Below, piece by piece: positions 1 to 11,443 of a stretch of 64,000 nucleotides of DNA. This DNA comes from Sanderia malayensis (lineage: Eukaryota > Cnidaria > Scyphozoa > Semaeostomeae > Pelagiidae): NCBI GenBank assembly GCA_013076295.1, contig RQOL01000509.1, forward strand, positions 62,001 to 126,000. Reading direction: 5' to 3'. Each line of letters opens with the position of its first letter. Within the stretch, counting starts at the first letter, position 1. A model generated the notes under the pieces. The model saw only the letters and a list, made by a program, of their open reading frames with translations. It was not told the DNA's origin and did not search any database. The position numbers and the translations under genes were made by a program.

Positions 1-205
1 CGCAGTACCTAAAATTATGCCACTGCGCATGCTGACCACCTTTCTCCTCCACATCACGTAACCCTAGCCCTAACCCTAAGCCAACCCTAACCCTAAGGCC
101 TATGCATCAGTTAGCGTCACGTCTTATACGCTCCTGCGCAGTACCTAATATTATGCCACTGCGCATGCTGACCACCTTTTTCCTCCACATCACGTAACCC
201 TAGCC
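1..205. repeat. ~135 bp minisatellite with CCCTAA-type runs (left block)
   Basis: About one and a half copies of a ~135 bp unit. Each unit has a stretch around CGCAGTACCTAAAATTATGC, then CATGCTGACCACC, then degenerate CCCTAA/CCCTAG runs, then GGCCTATGCATCAGTTAGCG. The same unit resumes at 8376, so the two blocks were one array before the element at 206-8375 inserted. The CCCTAA runs are degenerate and embedded in a longer unit, so this is not a plain telomere. Confidence 0.8.
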
Positions 206-391
206 CTATCCTCACTGTGATGTATTCTGACACGTGACCAGGATAAGATAATTTATGCATTTTTACTAGTAATATCCGGGATATTTCTATCTCCCAGAGG
301 GGAATAAGGGCATATATATTGGTTCCTCGTGGTTATCACAGTTCTCTAATAAATACGCACCAAGTCAGAGAATTTGGTGGTCTAAGTTTCG
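206..391 (+). repeat. split direct repeat A1
   Basis: 186 bp, starts CTATCCTCACTGTGATG and ends GGTCTAAGTTTCG. Same length and by eye same sequence as 8053-8238. It contains AATAAA near its 3' part. The first bases TATCCTCACTGT are the reverse complement of ACAGTGAGGATA near the end of B1 and B2. Confidence 0.85.
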
Positions 392-434
392 ACTTTCATC
401 GTCTGACACCGTCGCTGCCAGAAAATTCATCAGC

Positions 435-821
435 ATGTCGTCTCCACGACCGAGTCAACCCTTCGCGGAGGCCATTCGTGCCCTTGTTAGGCAGTTAAGT
501 ATTGAAACAGTTCCTTCTACAGCTTCCTCATCCAGTCTGTGGGTTCCAGCCACGTTGGTAATTGAAGTCGGTGCTTCTTCTCACGCGCTCTCAGGACAAG
601 ACATCACGGTTTCATCTGGTCAGGCTGCTGTTACCTTCTCTACCAGTGTATTGCCGCTCATCTGTTCTCCTCCAGCTGTCGTTTTCTCAGACCATGTGCC
701 CCAGCGCAAAGTGCAGACAAGCTTGCTGAACCTGTGTCGCCGCCCGTCAAGATATTTCTGTGAGTTTGCTTTTTCATTTTACCCCGAGACCCATGCCCGT
801 TGTCGCCTCGATTCGCTATAA
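435..821 (+). CDS. unrecognised ORF just inside A1 of the DIRS-like element
   Basis: A 128-codon ORF starting 44 bases after A1 with an ATG (MSSPRPSQPFAEAIRALVRQ). It is Ser/Pro/Val-rich, with no domain, signal peptide or zinc motif I recognise. Its place directly inside the left terminal repeat is where a gag-like first ORF would sit in a DIRS-type element, but nothing in the residues confirms that. The 3' part runs into T-rich sequence and is probably not coding. It may be the remnant of a longer ORF. Confidence that it is a real gene is low. Confidence 0.2.
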   Translation: MSSPRPSQPFAEAIRALVRQLSIETVPSTASSSSLWVPATLVIEVGASSHALSGQDITVSSGQAAVTFSTSVLPLICSPPAVVFSDHVPQRKVQTSLLNLCRRPSRYFCEFAFSFYPETHARCRLDSL

Positions 822-1299
822 GTTTTTCCTAATTTGTCTCGCGAGGTCAGTCCTGCATAAGTTAAGTTTTTCTTTGTCCCCGTGTTTTTTTTCGTAATTC
901 CTTTAGTCTTCCCCTTTCTTGTCTCGCATCAGAGTGATTTTTCGGAGTAGGCCCTTTGCTTCTGTTTACCTTTTCATTTTTACCGAGGTTTTTTGTGTTC
1001 TCTGTCATAACGTCTCTCCGGATATTCCTGTGCGTGTTCTGCTTTGCGTATTTTATTCTTTATTCCCCCGTGCGCCTAACATTCTTTTACGCTACTTTTT
1101 CTTTTACAAGCCATTGTAAGTTTTCACCTTTCGTTTTGATCTCGTTATGCCGTCTATTGCATTTGCCATCATTCTCTCCAGCATCGCTTCCCTTGGGACT
1201 GCCAAAAGCTTAGCCTTCTACACCTAGGATCTTTTCCGCTGTACTCGCTAAAATTTAAAGTTTGTTACTCCCCCAGCCGTTACTTTCCGTCGGTTATTG
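822..1299. other. T-rich spacer, no gene seen
   Basis: Pyrimidine-rich sequence (many TTTTC and CCTTT runs) between the short ORF and the satellite. The short ORFs here overlap in different frames and have no recognisable features. Confidence 0.5.
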
Positions 1300-3491
1300 C
1301 GATGTGCAACTTCAAAAATCTTCATGTATGTGTATCGCGTTGTTTTATGCTTCATGAGATGATCATGTTATCGCATATCGATTTCGTTACCCTGATATTG
1401 CGATGTATAATTTTTCTATGATGATCATGTGTTTGTATCGCGATGTTTTATGGTCCATGAGATGATCATGTTATCGCATATCGATTTCGTTACCCTGATA
1501 GTGCGATGTATAATTTTTCTATGATGATCACGTGTTTGTATCGCGATGTTTATGGTCCATGAGATGATCATGTTATCGCATATCGATTTCGTTACCCTGA
1601 TAGTGCGATGTGTAATTTTTCTATGATGATCATGTGTTTGTATCGCGATGTTTTATGGTCCATGAGATGATCATGTTATCGCATATCGATTTCGTTACCC
1701 TGATAGTGCGATGTGTAATTTTTCTATGATGATCATGTGTTTGGATCGCGATGTTTTATGGTCCATGAGATGATCATGTTATCGCATATCGATTTCGTTA
1801 CCCTGATATTTGCGATGTGTAATTTTTCTATGATGATCATGTGTTTGGATCGCGATGTTTTATGGTCCATGAGATGATCATGTTATCGCATATCGATTTC
1901 GTTACCCTGATAGTGCGATGTGTAATTTTTCTATGATGATCATGTGTTTGTATCGCGATGTTTTATGGTCCATGAGATGATCATGTTATCGCATATCGAT
2001 TTCGTTACCCTGATAGTGCGATGTGTAATTTTTCTATGATGATCATGTGTTTGGATCGCGATGTTTTATGGTCCATGAGATGATCATGTTATCGCATATC
2101 GATTTCGTTACCCTGATATTGCGATGTGTAATTTTTCTATGATGATCATGTGTTTGATCGCGATGTTTTATGGTCCGTGAGATGATCATGTTATCGCATA
2201 CCGATTTCGTTACCCTGATATGCGATGTGTAATCTTTGTTGATGATCATGTGCTTGTATCGCGATTGTTTATGTTTTATGAGATGATCATGTTATCGCGT
2301 TTCGATGTCTACCTTGGGTATTGCGATGTGTAATTGTTCTATGATGATCATGTGTTTTGTATCGCGATGTTTATGTTTTATGAGATGATCATGTTATCGC
2401 ATATCGATTTCGCTACCCAGATATGGCGATGTGTAATTGTTCTATGATGATCATGTGTTTCGTATCGCGATGTTTATATTTTATGAGATGATCACGTTAT
2501 CGCATATCGATTTCGTTACCTTGATAATGCGATGTGTAATCGTTCTGTGATGATCATGTGCTTGTATCGCGATGTTTATATCTTTTGAGATGATCATGTT
2601 ATCGCGTTTCGATTTCGTTACCCTGGTATTGCGATGTGTAATTGTTTCTATGATGATCATGTGCTTGTATCGCGATGTTTATTTTATGAGATGATCATGT
2701 TATCGCATTCGATTTCGTTACCCAGATTGCGATGTGTAATTGTTTCTATGATGATCATGTGCTTGTATCGCGATTTATATTCTTATGAGATGATCACGTT
2801 ATCGCGTTTCGATTTCGTTACCTGGATGCGATGTGTAATGTTCTATGATGATCATGTGCTTGTATCGCGATGTTTATTCTTATGAGATGATCATGTTATC
2901 GCGTTTAGATTTCGTTACCCTGGTATTGCGATGTGTAATTGTTCTATGATGATCATGTGTTTTGTATCGCGATGTTTATATCTTATGAGATGATCAGGTT
3001 ATCGCGTTTCGATTTCGTTACCCTGGTATTGCGATGTGTAATTGTTCTATGATGATCATGTGTTTTGTACCGCGATGTGTATATCTTATGAGATTATCAT
3101 GTTATCGCGTTTTGATTTGCGTCACCCTGGTATTGCGATGTGTAATTGTTCTATGAGGATCATGTGTTTCGTATCGCGATGTTTATGTTTTATGAGATGA
3201 TCATGTTATTGCATATCGATTTCGCACCCCGCTATTGCGATGTAAAATTTTCTATGATGATCATGTGTTCGTACCGCGATGTTTTATGCTTTATGAAATG
3301 ATCATGCTATCGCTTATCGATTTCGTTACCCCGATATTGCGATGTGTAATTGCCAAGATGATCTTGTGTTTCGATCACGACGTTTCACGATGTATAAGAA
3401 GAGCATGTTTCTCGAATTTTGATTTTGTTCCCCTGATAATGCGATGTGTAAATCGCGATGTTCAAAATGTATGAGATGATCATGTTTTTGC
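1300..3491. repeat. ~103 bp satellite array with regular TGATCA palindromes
   Basis: The landmark TCGCATATCGATTTCGTTACC recurs at about 1371, 1474, 1576 and 1679, a period of 102-103 bp, and continues with rising divergence to the gap. Each unit has two related halves, one around ATGATGATCATGTGTTTG and one around GAGATGATCATGTTATCGC, so the ancestral monomer may be ~51 bp. About 20 copies are visible. Small ORFs across it are repeat artefacts. Confidence 0.95.
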
Positions 3492-3591
3492 NNNNNNNNN
3501 NNNNNNNNNNNNNNNNNNNNNNNNNNNNNNNNNNNNNNNNNNNNNNNNNNNNNNNNNNNNNNNNNNNNNNNNNNNNNNNNNNNNNNNNNNN
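3492..3591. other. assembly gap (100 N)
   Basis: Exactly 100 N inside the satellite. The sequence before the gap (about 3361-3491) and after it (about 3668-3801) is nearly the same, so the gap may hide extra copies or mark a duplicated contig end. Confidence 0.99.
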
Positions 3592-5200
3592 GATGTTTAT
3601 GTTTTATGAATGATCATGTATCGCTATCGATTTCGTTACCCCGATATTGCGATGTGTAATTGCCAAGATGATCTTGTGTTTCGATCACGACGTTTCACGA
3701 TGTATAAGAAGAGCATGTTTCTCGAATTTTGATTTTGTTCCCCTGATAATGCGATGTGTAAATCGCGATGTTCAAAATGTATGAGATGATCATGTTTTTG
3801 CATTTCGATGTTCATTGCCATGATTGTTGCCATGGCTTGTTGCCCTAATCGTTGCCTCAGGGATCATGAGATTTCTTTGATTTCGATGTTTGTCCTTTTA
3901 GCTGTCTCTTTTCTCATCTGTACTCGCTACCATCTATTTTCATTTCACTCTCTCCGGCTCAGTCACTTGGGGGCCTAACTAAGGGCCTTAATGCGCGGCA
4001 TTCGTGCTGTCAGCTCTGAGTGGCTGGGATTGGGGGTCCTCCATCTGTCTTTGCTTTTGTATTATGTTTCTTCACTGGGATAACTTTCTCTTTTCACTCT
4101 ATTGTATCTATCATTTCCAAGTACGTTACGTCTACCGCCAAGTGTACCGTCGATGGTCGACCCTCAAACCAGCCACTCAGCTGCATGTTCGCACGATATG
4201 AGCAGTTCGTTGCAATAGAACGATAATGAAATGCGTAATTTTTCTCGATGATCATGTAGTTGTATCGCAGATGTTTTACCATGTAAGAGATGATCAGGTT
4301 TTTTCCCACTTCGATTTTGTCTCCCTTCTATTCCGAAGTGTAATTTCCACGATAATCATGTGCCTCCACCGCGATGTTTGCATGTATGAGATGATCACCT
4401 TTTTCGCATTTCGATCTGGTTCCCCTGATATTGGGATGTGCAATTTTCCAAAATGAACTTTCGTTTATATCACGATGTTTATAATGTATGAAACGGTCAT
4501 GTCTTCGCATTCTTGATTTCGTTAGCCTGATATTCCGATGTGTAACTTCTAAGACGATCATGTTTTATATCGCACTGTTTCTGTTTGATGAGATGATCAT
4601 GTAGTTGCATCGCGGGTATTTATGCCTTTGATCATGATCACGTTTTTCGCTTATCCGTTTCGCTTCCCCGAGACTGCGATATGTAATTTACGAGATGATC
4701 ATGTGTTCTTTATCGCGAGATTTTCTACCTCATATGTGGTCCATGTTTTTCACAGAGCAGTTTTCATTGCCCCAATGTTCCGTTGTGTAGAATTTTGCGA
4801 TGATCACGCAGTTGTATCGTGACTTGCCCTCTATGATGACCATCCTTTCGCATATCGATTTTTCGTTCTCCCAGATGTCGCCAATTTATAACTTATGAGA
4901 TGACTGTGTGCATGTATAGCAATTGTTTACACCTTCCCGAGACTTGCGATTTGCACTTCTGGTCCTGCAATGATCCTGTGTTTTTGTATCATGACGTTTT
5001 AACTTTATGAGAAGATCATGTCTTTTTTCGCTCATCGAGTTCGTTTCCCTGTTACTGCAATGTGTCTATTATGATGATTATGTGATTTTATCGCAATATT
5101 TTCTGCTTTATGAGATAATCAGGTCTTCCGCGTATCGATTTCATTCCCCAGCTCCTACGATGTTCTCACTGTTCCGATAGCAAGGTTGCACTTCATCCAT
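3592..5200. repeat. diverged satellite plus unique insert, first copy of a ~1.43 kb duplication
   Basis: Degenerate satellite units (GATGATCATG, GCGATGTGTAATT) surround a non-satellite segment at about 3890-4210 containing CTCAGTCACTTGGGGGCCTA. The whole stretch from about 3890 is repeated from about 5320, offset ~1.43 kb, with many small differences. No coding sequence is supported. Confidence 0.8.
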
Positions 5201-5299
5201 GTGATCGGACTCTAAACTATGTGTGTCCTCATTTCGATATCCATGTCATCCAAAACATTCTATTATGTCCACTATGTTGTCAAGTATCTATTCTTCTTG

Positions 5300-6590
5300 T
5301 CTTGATTTCGACGCTTGTCTTTTTAGCTGTCTCTTTTCTGACCTGCACTCGCTACTATTTTATCCTCATTCTTCACTCCTCTCCGGCTCAGTCACTTGGG
5401 GGCCTAACTAAGGGCCTTAATGCGCGGCATTCGTGCTGTCAGCTCTGAGTGGCTGGGATTGGGGGTCCTCCATCTGTCTTTGCTTTTGTGTTATGTTCCT
5501 TCGCTGGGTTAACTTTCTCTTTTCACTCTATTGTATCTATCATTTCCACGTACGTTACGTCTACCGCCAAACTGTGCCGTCGATGGTCGACCCTAAACCA
5601 GCCCTCAGCTGCATGTTCGCACGATGATGAGCAGTTCGTTGCAATAGAACGATAATGCAATGCGTAATTTTTTCTCGATGATCATGTAGTTGTACGGGCA
5701 GGTGTTTTACATTTACGAGGATGATCAGGTTTTTCCCATTTCGATTTGGTCTCCCCTTCTATTTCCGAAGTGTAATTTCCACGATAATCATGTGCCTCTA
5801 CCGCAATGTTTGCATATAGAGATGATCACGTTTTTCGCATTTTGATTTGGTTCCCTGATATTGGGATGTGCAATTTTCCAAAATGAACTTTCGTTTATAT
5901 CACGATATTTACAATGTATGAAACGATCATGTCTTCGCATTCTTGATTTCGTTGGCCTGATATTCCGATGTGTAAACTTCTAAGACGATATTGCTGTTTC
6001 TGTTTTTATGAGATGATCATGTAGTTGTATCGCGGGTATTTATGCCTTAGATCATGATTACGTTTTCGGCCTATCCATTTCGTTACGCCGAGACTGGCGA
6101 TATGTAGCTACTTTATGAGATGATCATGGTGTTCTTTATCGCTAGATTTCTACCTCATATGATGTCCATGTTTTTTCACAGAGGCAATTTCATTGCCCCA
6201 ATATTCCGTTGTGTAGAATTTTTGCGATGATCACGCAGTTGGTATCGTGACATGCCCTCTATCATGACCATCCTTTCGCATATCGATTTTTCCTTCTCCC
6301 AGATGTCGCGATTTACAACTTATGAGATGATTGGATGTACGTGTATGGCAATTGTTTACACCTTTTCTGAGACTGCAATTTGCACTTCCTGCGACGACCT
6401 TACGTTTTTGTATCATGACGTTTTAACTTTATAAGAAGTTCATGTCTTTTCGCTCATTGAGTTCGCTTCCCCGTTACTGCGATGTGCCTATTATGATGAG
6501 TATGTGATTTTATCGCAATATTTCTGCCTTATGAGATGATCAGGTTTTTTTTTCCGTGTATCGATTTCGTTCCCCAGCTTTCGCCTTCGA
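5300..6590. repeat. second copy of the ~1.43 kb satellite-containing duplication
   Basis: Matches about 3890-5160 block for block, including the non-satellite insert at about 5389-5650 and the decaying GATGATCATG units that follow. Indels and substitutions show that the duplication is not recent. Confidence 0.8.
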
Positions 6591-7990
6591 ATTGTAACTA
6601 GACATTACCAATGCAGGAGCACAAAACATTTCCCATGGTACTTCGATGTTATCTCCAAGTGATGGTAGGTTCATTTCGGCAGTGGAATGAATGATCTGCG
6701 GTTCTATATTCTTCGCTTTATCATTCCTCCTCCTTGGTATCCTTCACAGTCGATGGTGGTAAGGCTCAACTTTCCGATCTGTTCCACACCCTTCACGGGA
6801 AAGCCTCTGCTGCTCAGGTTTCCGGTGCCAGTCTCTTGACGTCATCTCGCCTAGCTGCAATGTATCAGATGCAAGGTATTGAAATATGCAACTTCCTCAA
6901 GACTGTCAAACAACTTGCAGGTAGATAAATTGATTTTCGACTGGGTTCAAAGGCAGCATTTATTCGTTGAGATGAGCAACACTGGGCAAAGAGGGCATAT
7001 CCGAATCGAGGTATCAAGTAGTTCTCCAATTTACCACCAATAAATTATTCCGGACATAAAAACCGTCAAAACATTTTGCGGACTGGTTAATGCCTGTTGA
7101 CATAGATATCAAAGTCCCAGCCAAGAAGTCAGCCCCTTCTTCTACTTTCAGGCCAACATGCCTGTTTGGTACTATAGCTAATTTAGAGCCGGTTGTTTAC
7201 CTTCCCCACGCAGAACAGGCGGGAAGACGATGCGAAACCATTCTTCATGACGGACAGCAAGCATGGCCATACAAAATTTCCTTAATCCAACAGTCTAGCT
7301 GATCGAAATGTTGGTCAACCACAGCATATTTAATGTTACTATTTTGATTATTTTGGATTTCATCTTCGTCTTCATTTTAATGCTTGAAGTATAGTTACTA
7401 CTCCTTGCTGCACAAAAGTCTTGCTTCTATACAGCAATGAATATTCGCCCTCGCTCTCGGTTCTATTTGGTATACTCTCTGTCAGTGGCCTGTTGGTAGG
7501 CTTCAAGGCACTTAAGCACGAATCAACGGTAGGTACCTCCGTTATTATTCTCGGCATGCCATAAACACCTTCTTATTATTTTATTGACGGCTATAAGAGG
7601 GATTTTAGCCTTTTTCGTACAATTTCATTTGCTTTTTGACTCCCAGACCCCTGTCCGTATGCCATGCATCTTTATACCATGTTGTCATTTTCCGATGCTG
7701 ATCGTCTCAATTGTCCACCAGAAGAGTTATCACCTTTTATCTGTTGCTGATATTACCGTACTTCAGCTTGGCATTTTTTCAAGGTATGTTCAATTGGACA
7801 GATGTGACCTTCACTGCAGTGGCTTCTTCTGCTATGACTGCCATAACGACATTTCCTTGCGTATTTTTGTTCCTTTCATGGTTTTTTGAGTATTTTGAGT
7901 GATGGAGAGGAAACTCTGGTCTCGCCTGAATAGCTCATCCGTGCCTCGCTAAAAGGACCTGGAAGGATTTCTAATTGCAGTAGCCGACGA
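6591..7990. other. non-satellite interior of the DIRS-like element, no gene recognised
   Basis: Unique sequence between the satellite and B1. Short ORFs at 6734-6928 (contains DGGKAQLSDLFHTLHGKASA) and 7090-7302 look somewhat coding-like in composition but match no family I know. They could be exon-sized remnants of an element protein. The rest shows nothing I can support. Confidence 0.4.
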
Positions 7991-8055
7991 GCACTTGCCA
8001 CATCTTATCCATATTTGAAAGGAGAAGAATAGAGAACAGTGAGGATAGAATACTA
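7991..8055 (+). repeat. split direct repeat B1
   Basis: 65 bp starting GCACTTGCCACATCTTATCC and ending ACAGTGAGGATAGAATACTA. Identical by eye to 8311-8375. It overlaps the first three bases (CTA) of A2, giving the B-A junction expected of a circle junction. Confidence 0.85.
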
Positions 8056-8238
8056 TCCTCACTGTGATGTATTCTGACACGTGACCAGGATAAGATAATT
8101 TATGCATTTTTACTAGTAATATCCGGGATATTTCTATCTCCCAGAGGGGAATAAGGGCATATATATTGGTTCCTCGTGGTTATCACAGTTCTCTAATAAA
8201 TACGCACCAAGTCAGAGAATTTGGTGGTCTAAGTTTCG
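8053..8238 (+). repeat. split direct repeat A2
   Basis: Second 186 bp copy of A1, directly joined to B1 through CTA. It is followed by a 72 bp linker (GCGACCCACCCACCTCCCGC and onward) before B2. Confidence 0.85.
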
Positions 8239-8310
8239 GCGACCCACCCACCTCCCGCAGCGACGGAAGCCAAATTCCCCCTTCTCCTTTCAAATAGCGA
8301 AGCCTCCTTC

Positions 8311-8375
8311 GCACTTGCCACATCTTATCCATATTTGAAAGGAGAAGAATAGAGAACAGTGAGGATAGAATACTA
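8311..8375 (+). repeat. split direct repeat B2 (right end of element)
   Basis: Second copy of the 65 bp B repeat. It ends ...GAATACTA and then minisatellite resumes with ACCCTAAGCC. Confidence 0.85.
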
Positions 8376-8610
8376 ACCCTAAGCCAACCCTAACCCTAAG
8401 GCCTATGCATCAGTTAGCGTCACATCATATACGCTCCTGCGCAGTACCTAAAACTATGCCACTGCGCATGCTGACCACCCTTCTCCTCCACATCACGTAA
8501 CCCTAACCCTAACCCTAAGCGAACCCTAACCCTAAGGCCTATGCACCAGTCAGCGTCATGTCCTACACGCTCCTGCGCAGTACTCATAACTACGCTATTG
8601 CGCATGCTGC
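8376..8610. repeat. ~135 bp minisatellite, right block
   Basis: Continuation of the unit seen at 1-205: degenerate CCCTAA runs, GGCCTATGCATCAGTTAGCG, CGCAGTACCTAAAACTATGC and CATGCTGACCACC, about 1.7 copies. It marks the right flank of the inserted element. Confidence 0.8.
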
Positions 8611-8999
8611 CCACTAATCGTTTCTCACTTTTCGTATCTCGTAATTCGTCGTTTCATGTAATTCGTGGTAGGTAACTTCCTTAGGCCTGCTCGAACTTCT
8701 TTAATTCGCTTTCATTTTGAATCATTTGTGCATAATCCCAAATTAAAATGAAGGGTTAAAGCAATGGGTTAAAATTGTTGGATGGCTAGGCCATCACTCA
8801 CCTCAGGCCAAACTATTTGGAACCATTGTGCACTCAAAAAATAATTTCGCTATGTTTCCGATTTTCAAAATAATTTTTAAAAAATAATTCAAATTTTTAA
8901 TCACCTTATGTCTTGCTTTGTTTCATTTTTAATCACCTTCTCCAACATGGAACTTGATGTTATTCCTTCCCCTCTTCAACGTGGCTCTGGTTCCACTTG
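8611..8999. other. intergenic, no gene seen
   Basis: Unique AT-rich sequence between the minisatellite and the first hAT MITE. No ORF, repeat or RNA structure that I can support. Confidence 0.5.
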
Positions 9000-9007
9000 T
9001 TTTAGTC

Positions 9008-9430
9008 CAGTGTGACCAGATTCCAATTTGGAAATTATGCCAAAACTGTCCTAAAATTATGCCAGATTTGGAAAAATTATGCCAGATTTCAAATCGAGGC
9101 TATATTGTTTGAAAAGGAGGCTTGCGCATGCGCTGTCGGTTGTTTTTACCACGTTTCTTAAATGATTTATTCCAGAGAAGTGAGATCTTGCTCTCAGCCA
9201 GCTGGATCTCACCTCGGTGGGATGAAAATATTGGTACTCGAGCCGACTTAAGCAGCCGGTTTTCCTCGTGACACACACTTATAAACGGAAGCAACACCTT
9301 TTACATAATGATGTTAAAATTATGCCAGAATTATGCTAGATTTCAGATTATGCTAGATTTTATGCTAAATGACGATTTTCGGTCAAAATTATGCTAAAAG
9401 CATAATATTATGCTAGGTCTGGTCACACTG
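9008..9430. mobile_element. hAT-type MITE (423 bp)
   Basis: Terminal inverted repeats CAGTGTGACCAGA...TCTGGTCACACTG are flanked by an exact 8 bp duplication TTTTAGTC (9000-9007 and 9431-9438). An 8 bp TSD and CAG...CTG ends are hAT hallmarks. The interior repeats ATTATGCCAGA/ATTATGCTAGA subterminally and has no transposase. Confidence 0.85.
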
Positions 9431-9604
9431 TTTTAGTCCGTCATTACAAAATACAATGCCACGAGGCGAGAGTACAATACAATAATACCCTGTGCTGTGC
9501 CGTCAATTTCCAATGCTCTGCAGTCGTGGGATCCAAATAATTCTTTTTCCAAAAGGTCCTTTTGACTGGTAGTATCTTTTGCCAAACGATGGCGAATGCT
9601 CAAG

Positions 9605-10029
9605 CAGGGCCGCATTTAAGTCAGTTGGGGCCCTGGGCCCAAAATTGATTTGGGCCCCTTGAAATATGTAAAAAAAACGTGTCACGTGTCACGTGTATAG
9701 TCCTCAGTACCCTGCATAATTTTATTGGTATACTAACAACTTGCCAACGGAAATAAAATTAAAAGAAAATCATGATTACTGGCTGATGGCGTCAAAATCA
9801 GTTTATGACATCCAGCTTCAAGGTTCATGTTTGATTTAGAGGGTCACATATTGTCAAAAAATGAAGCCACTGTGTTGTTTGAAGACATTGCTTCTCAATT
9901 CAAACACAAGAATAAAATCAACAACAGTTCATAGGTTTTTCGAAATTTTGCTCGGGGCCCCCTAAATCTAAGAATCTTAGGGGGCCCCTGGGCCCGGGCC
10001 CAGTTGGCCCATTGGTAAATGCGGCGCTG
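9605..10029. mobile_element. hAT-type MITE (425 bp)
   Basis: Ends CAGGGCCGCATTTA...TAAATGCGGCGCTG with an exact 8 bp TSD TGCTCAAG (9597-9604 and 10030-10037). Long internal GGGCCC-rich inverted stretches. No transposase. Confidence 0.85.
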
Positions 10030-10364
10030 TGCTCAAGTCCAGAATAATCCAACTTCGAACTGAGGCCCTTTGTCGCTTTGGTAACAATATTCACGTTGTT
10101 GCCGTTGGCTTGAGAATGATTAAGAACACAGTGACGTCATATATGCTCCTGCGCAGTTGTAAAAACTACATCTGATAACATCTGCATCCGATTTTCAACT
10201 CTTCGAACGTCCTCCCTTTTCCTCTTTAAATCCTAAACGGATTCTATTTTAAGTTATCTTACTTAATCGCTGACATTAATTTTTACGCACAGAAAACATT
10301 GTAAGACTATTTTAGCAGATTACTTACGCTCACGCTCCTTCCAACCCCACGTACTTCGACAAAA

Positions 10365-10790
10365 TCAGGAGGAAAAAGTATTGTTATAAAAAATCTCCTT
10401 CAAGACAATCAAAATAACTCCATTTTGAAAGTATCAAGGATCTTGCATGGCATTAAGCTGAGAGGAAAAAGCATTATACTTTTAATGCAGAAAAGAAGAC
10501 GGTGAGCTTCATTAGTAATTATAGGCGACTGATTTGAAAATTCATTGTTTTTGCGATTGCGAAAGTAGTTCATTGTGCAAAGGCTTTGTGACTTGGAAAA
10601 TATCAGGAGGAAAAAGCATTGTTATCAAAAATATCCTTCAAGACAATGAACACAACACCATTTTGAAAGTATCAAGGGTCTTGCATGCCATTGAAGCTGG
10701 GAGGAAAAAGCATTATACTTTTAATGCAGAAAAGAAATTGTTTTTCCGAAAGTAGTTCATTGTGCAAAGGCCTTGTAACATTTTACGTGG
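10365..10790. repeat. ~205 bp direct repeats (block 1)
   Basis: Two tandem copies of a unit with AGGAGGAAAAAGTATTGTTA, CTTCAAGACAATCAA, TTTTGAAAGTATCAAGGATC and AAAAGCATTATACTTTTAATGC. A third copy lies at about 11890-12135, directly upstream of the cationic peptide gene. The ORF at 10534-10755 falls inside and has no recognisable features. Confidence 0.8.
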
Positions 10791-11443
10791 GGTTTCATAT
10801 TGATTATCTGAGCATTTCTCAAGGTTTTCCATTAATGCGTCCAGATTTCTGCTGCTCTTTTAGCAGCGTGAAGCTATATTACTGTTATAAGCATGATTAG
10901 TTTAAAAGGTGTGCATTTGCCAAAGAATCTCCATGTTTTTAAATAGGCAATATTCAGAAGATGGCCTAAGAATGTTTGAAAACAAGAGACAAGGGATGAA
11001 ATGAAACAAAGCTCTGTTCAATCTGATGTTGGATAAATTGTGTTAATTATAAATGCTTTCTTGTAGATTTAAAAACACTTTGCTCCATGCTTTTAAGATA
11101 ATCGAAATTCACCAATATATGAACAAATATATTGGTCTTCTCAGTAGCTCATTTTCATAATTTCTAAGTCTGTAGGCATGAATTGTGAACTGCAGAGAGG
11201 CTCAAGAGACAAGAAAAATGTGTGTTCTTTTTTGTGGATTATCGAAAGACCAGTTACTGAATTTTTCTAACAAGCCGCGTGTGAGAAAAGGCACAAGATT
11301 TTAACAAAAACTAGAAAACTTTGTTACAAATTCTTGTTTTGCTTCATGGATTTAAAAAACATTTACTTGGCTTCAATGACTTACGCATATTTCGAAAAAT
11401 TTGCCAACTCTGTCGTATCTCCTGTGCCATTTGCAAACTTTCA
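10791..11443. other. intergenic, no gene seen
   Basis: AT-rich sequence between copies of the ~205 bp repeat. Nothing coding or repetitive that I can support. Confidence 0.45.

Larger units (their letters stand above)
206..8375 (+). mobile_element. DIRS-order-like element with split direct repeats (A1-interior-B1-A2-B2)
   Basis: A 186 bp sequence, identical by eye, occurs at 206-391 (A1) and 8053-8238 (A2). A 65 bp sequence occurs at 7991-8055 (B1) and 8311-8375 (B2). The order A1-interior-B1-A2-B2 is the split direct repeat layout known for PAT and Ngaro elements of the DIRS order, which integrate by tyrosine recombinase and leave no classical TSD. The target is a minisatellite unit; the uninterrupted version at about 58-80 reads TAGCCCTAACCCTAAG. 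No reverse transcriptase, RNase H or tyrosine recombinase is recognisable inside, so this looks like a non-autonomous copy whose interior has filled with satellite. Orientation is inferred from the repeat order. Confidence 0.7.

Noticed and set aside
1..205. True telomere or subtelomeric chromosome end because of CCCTAA runs
   Set aside because: The runs are degenerate, embedded in a ~135 bp unit with unrelated sequence, and recur internally at 8376-8610. They may be interstitial or subtelomeric, but no pure telomeric array is present.
1300..3491. CRISPR-like array
   Set aside because: Repeats are contiguous, dimeric and without unique spacers, in clearly eukaryotic DNA. This is a satellite.
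2634..4822. Small ORFs across the satellite (2043-2249, 2634-2885, 3235-3474, 4226-4456 and others)
   Set aside because: They are translations of the tandem repeat in arbitrary frames; the repeat period of 102-103 shifts frame and no domain is present.
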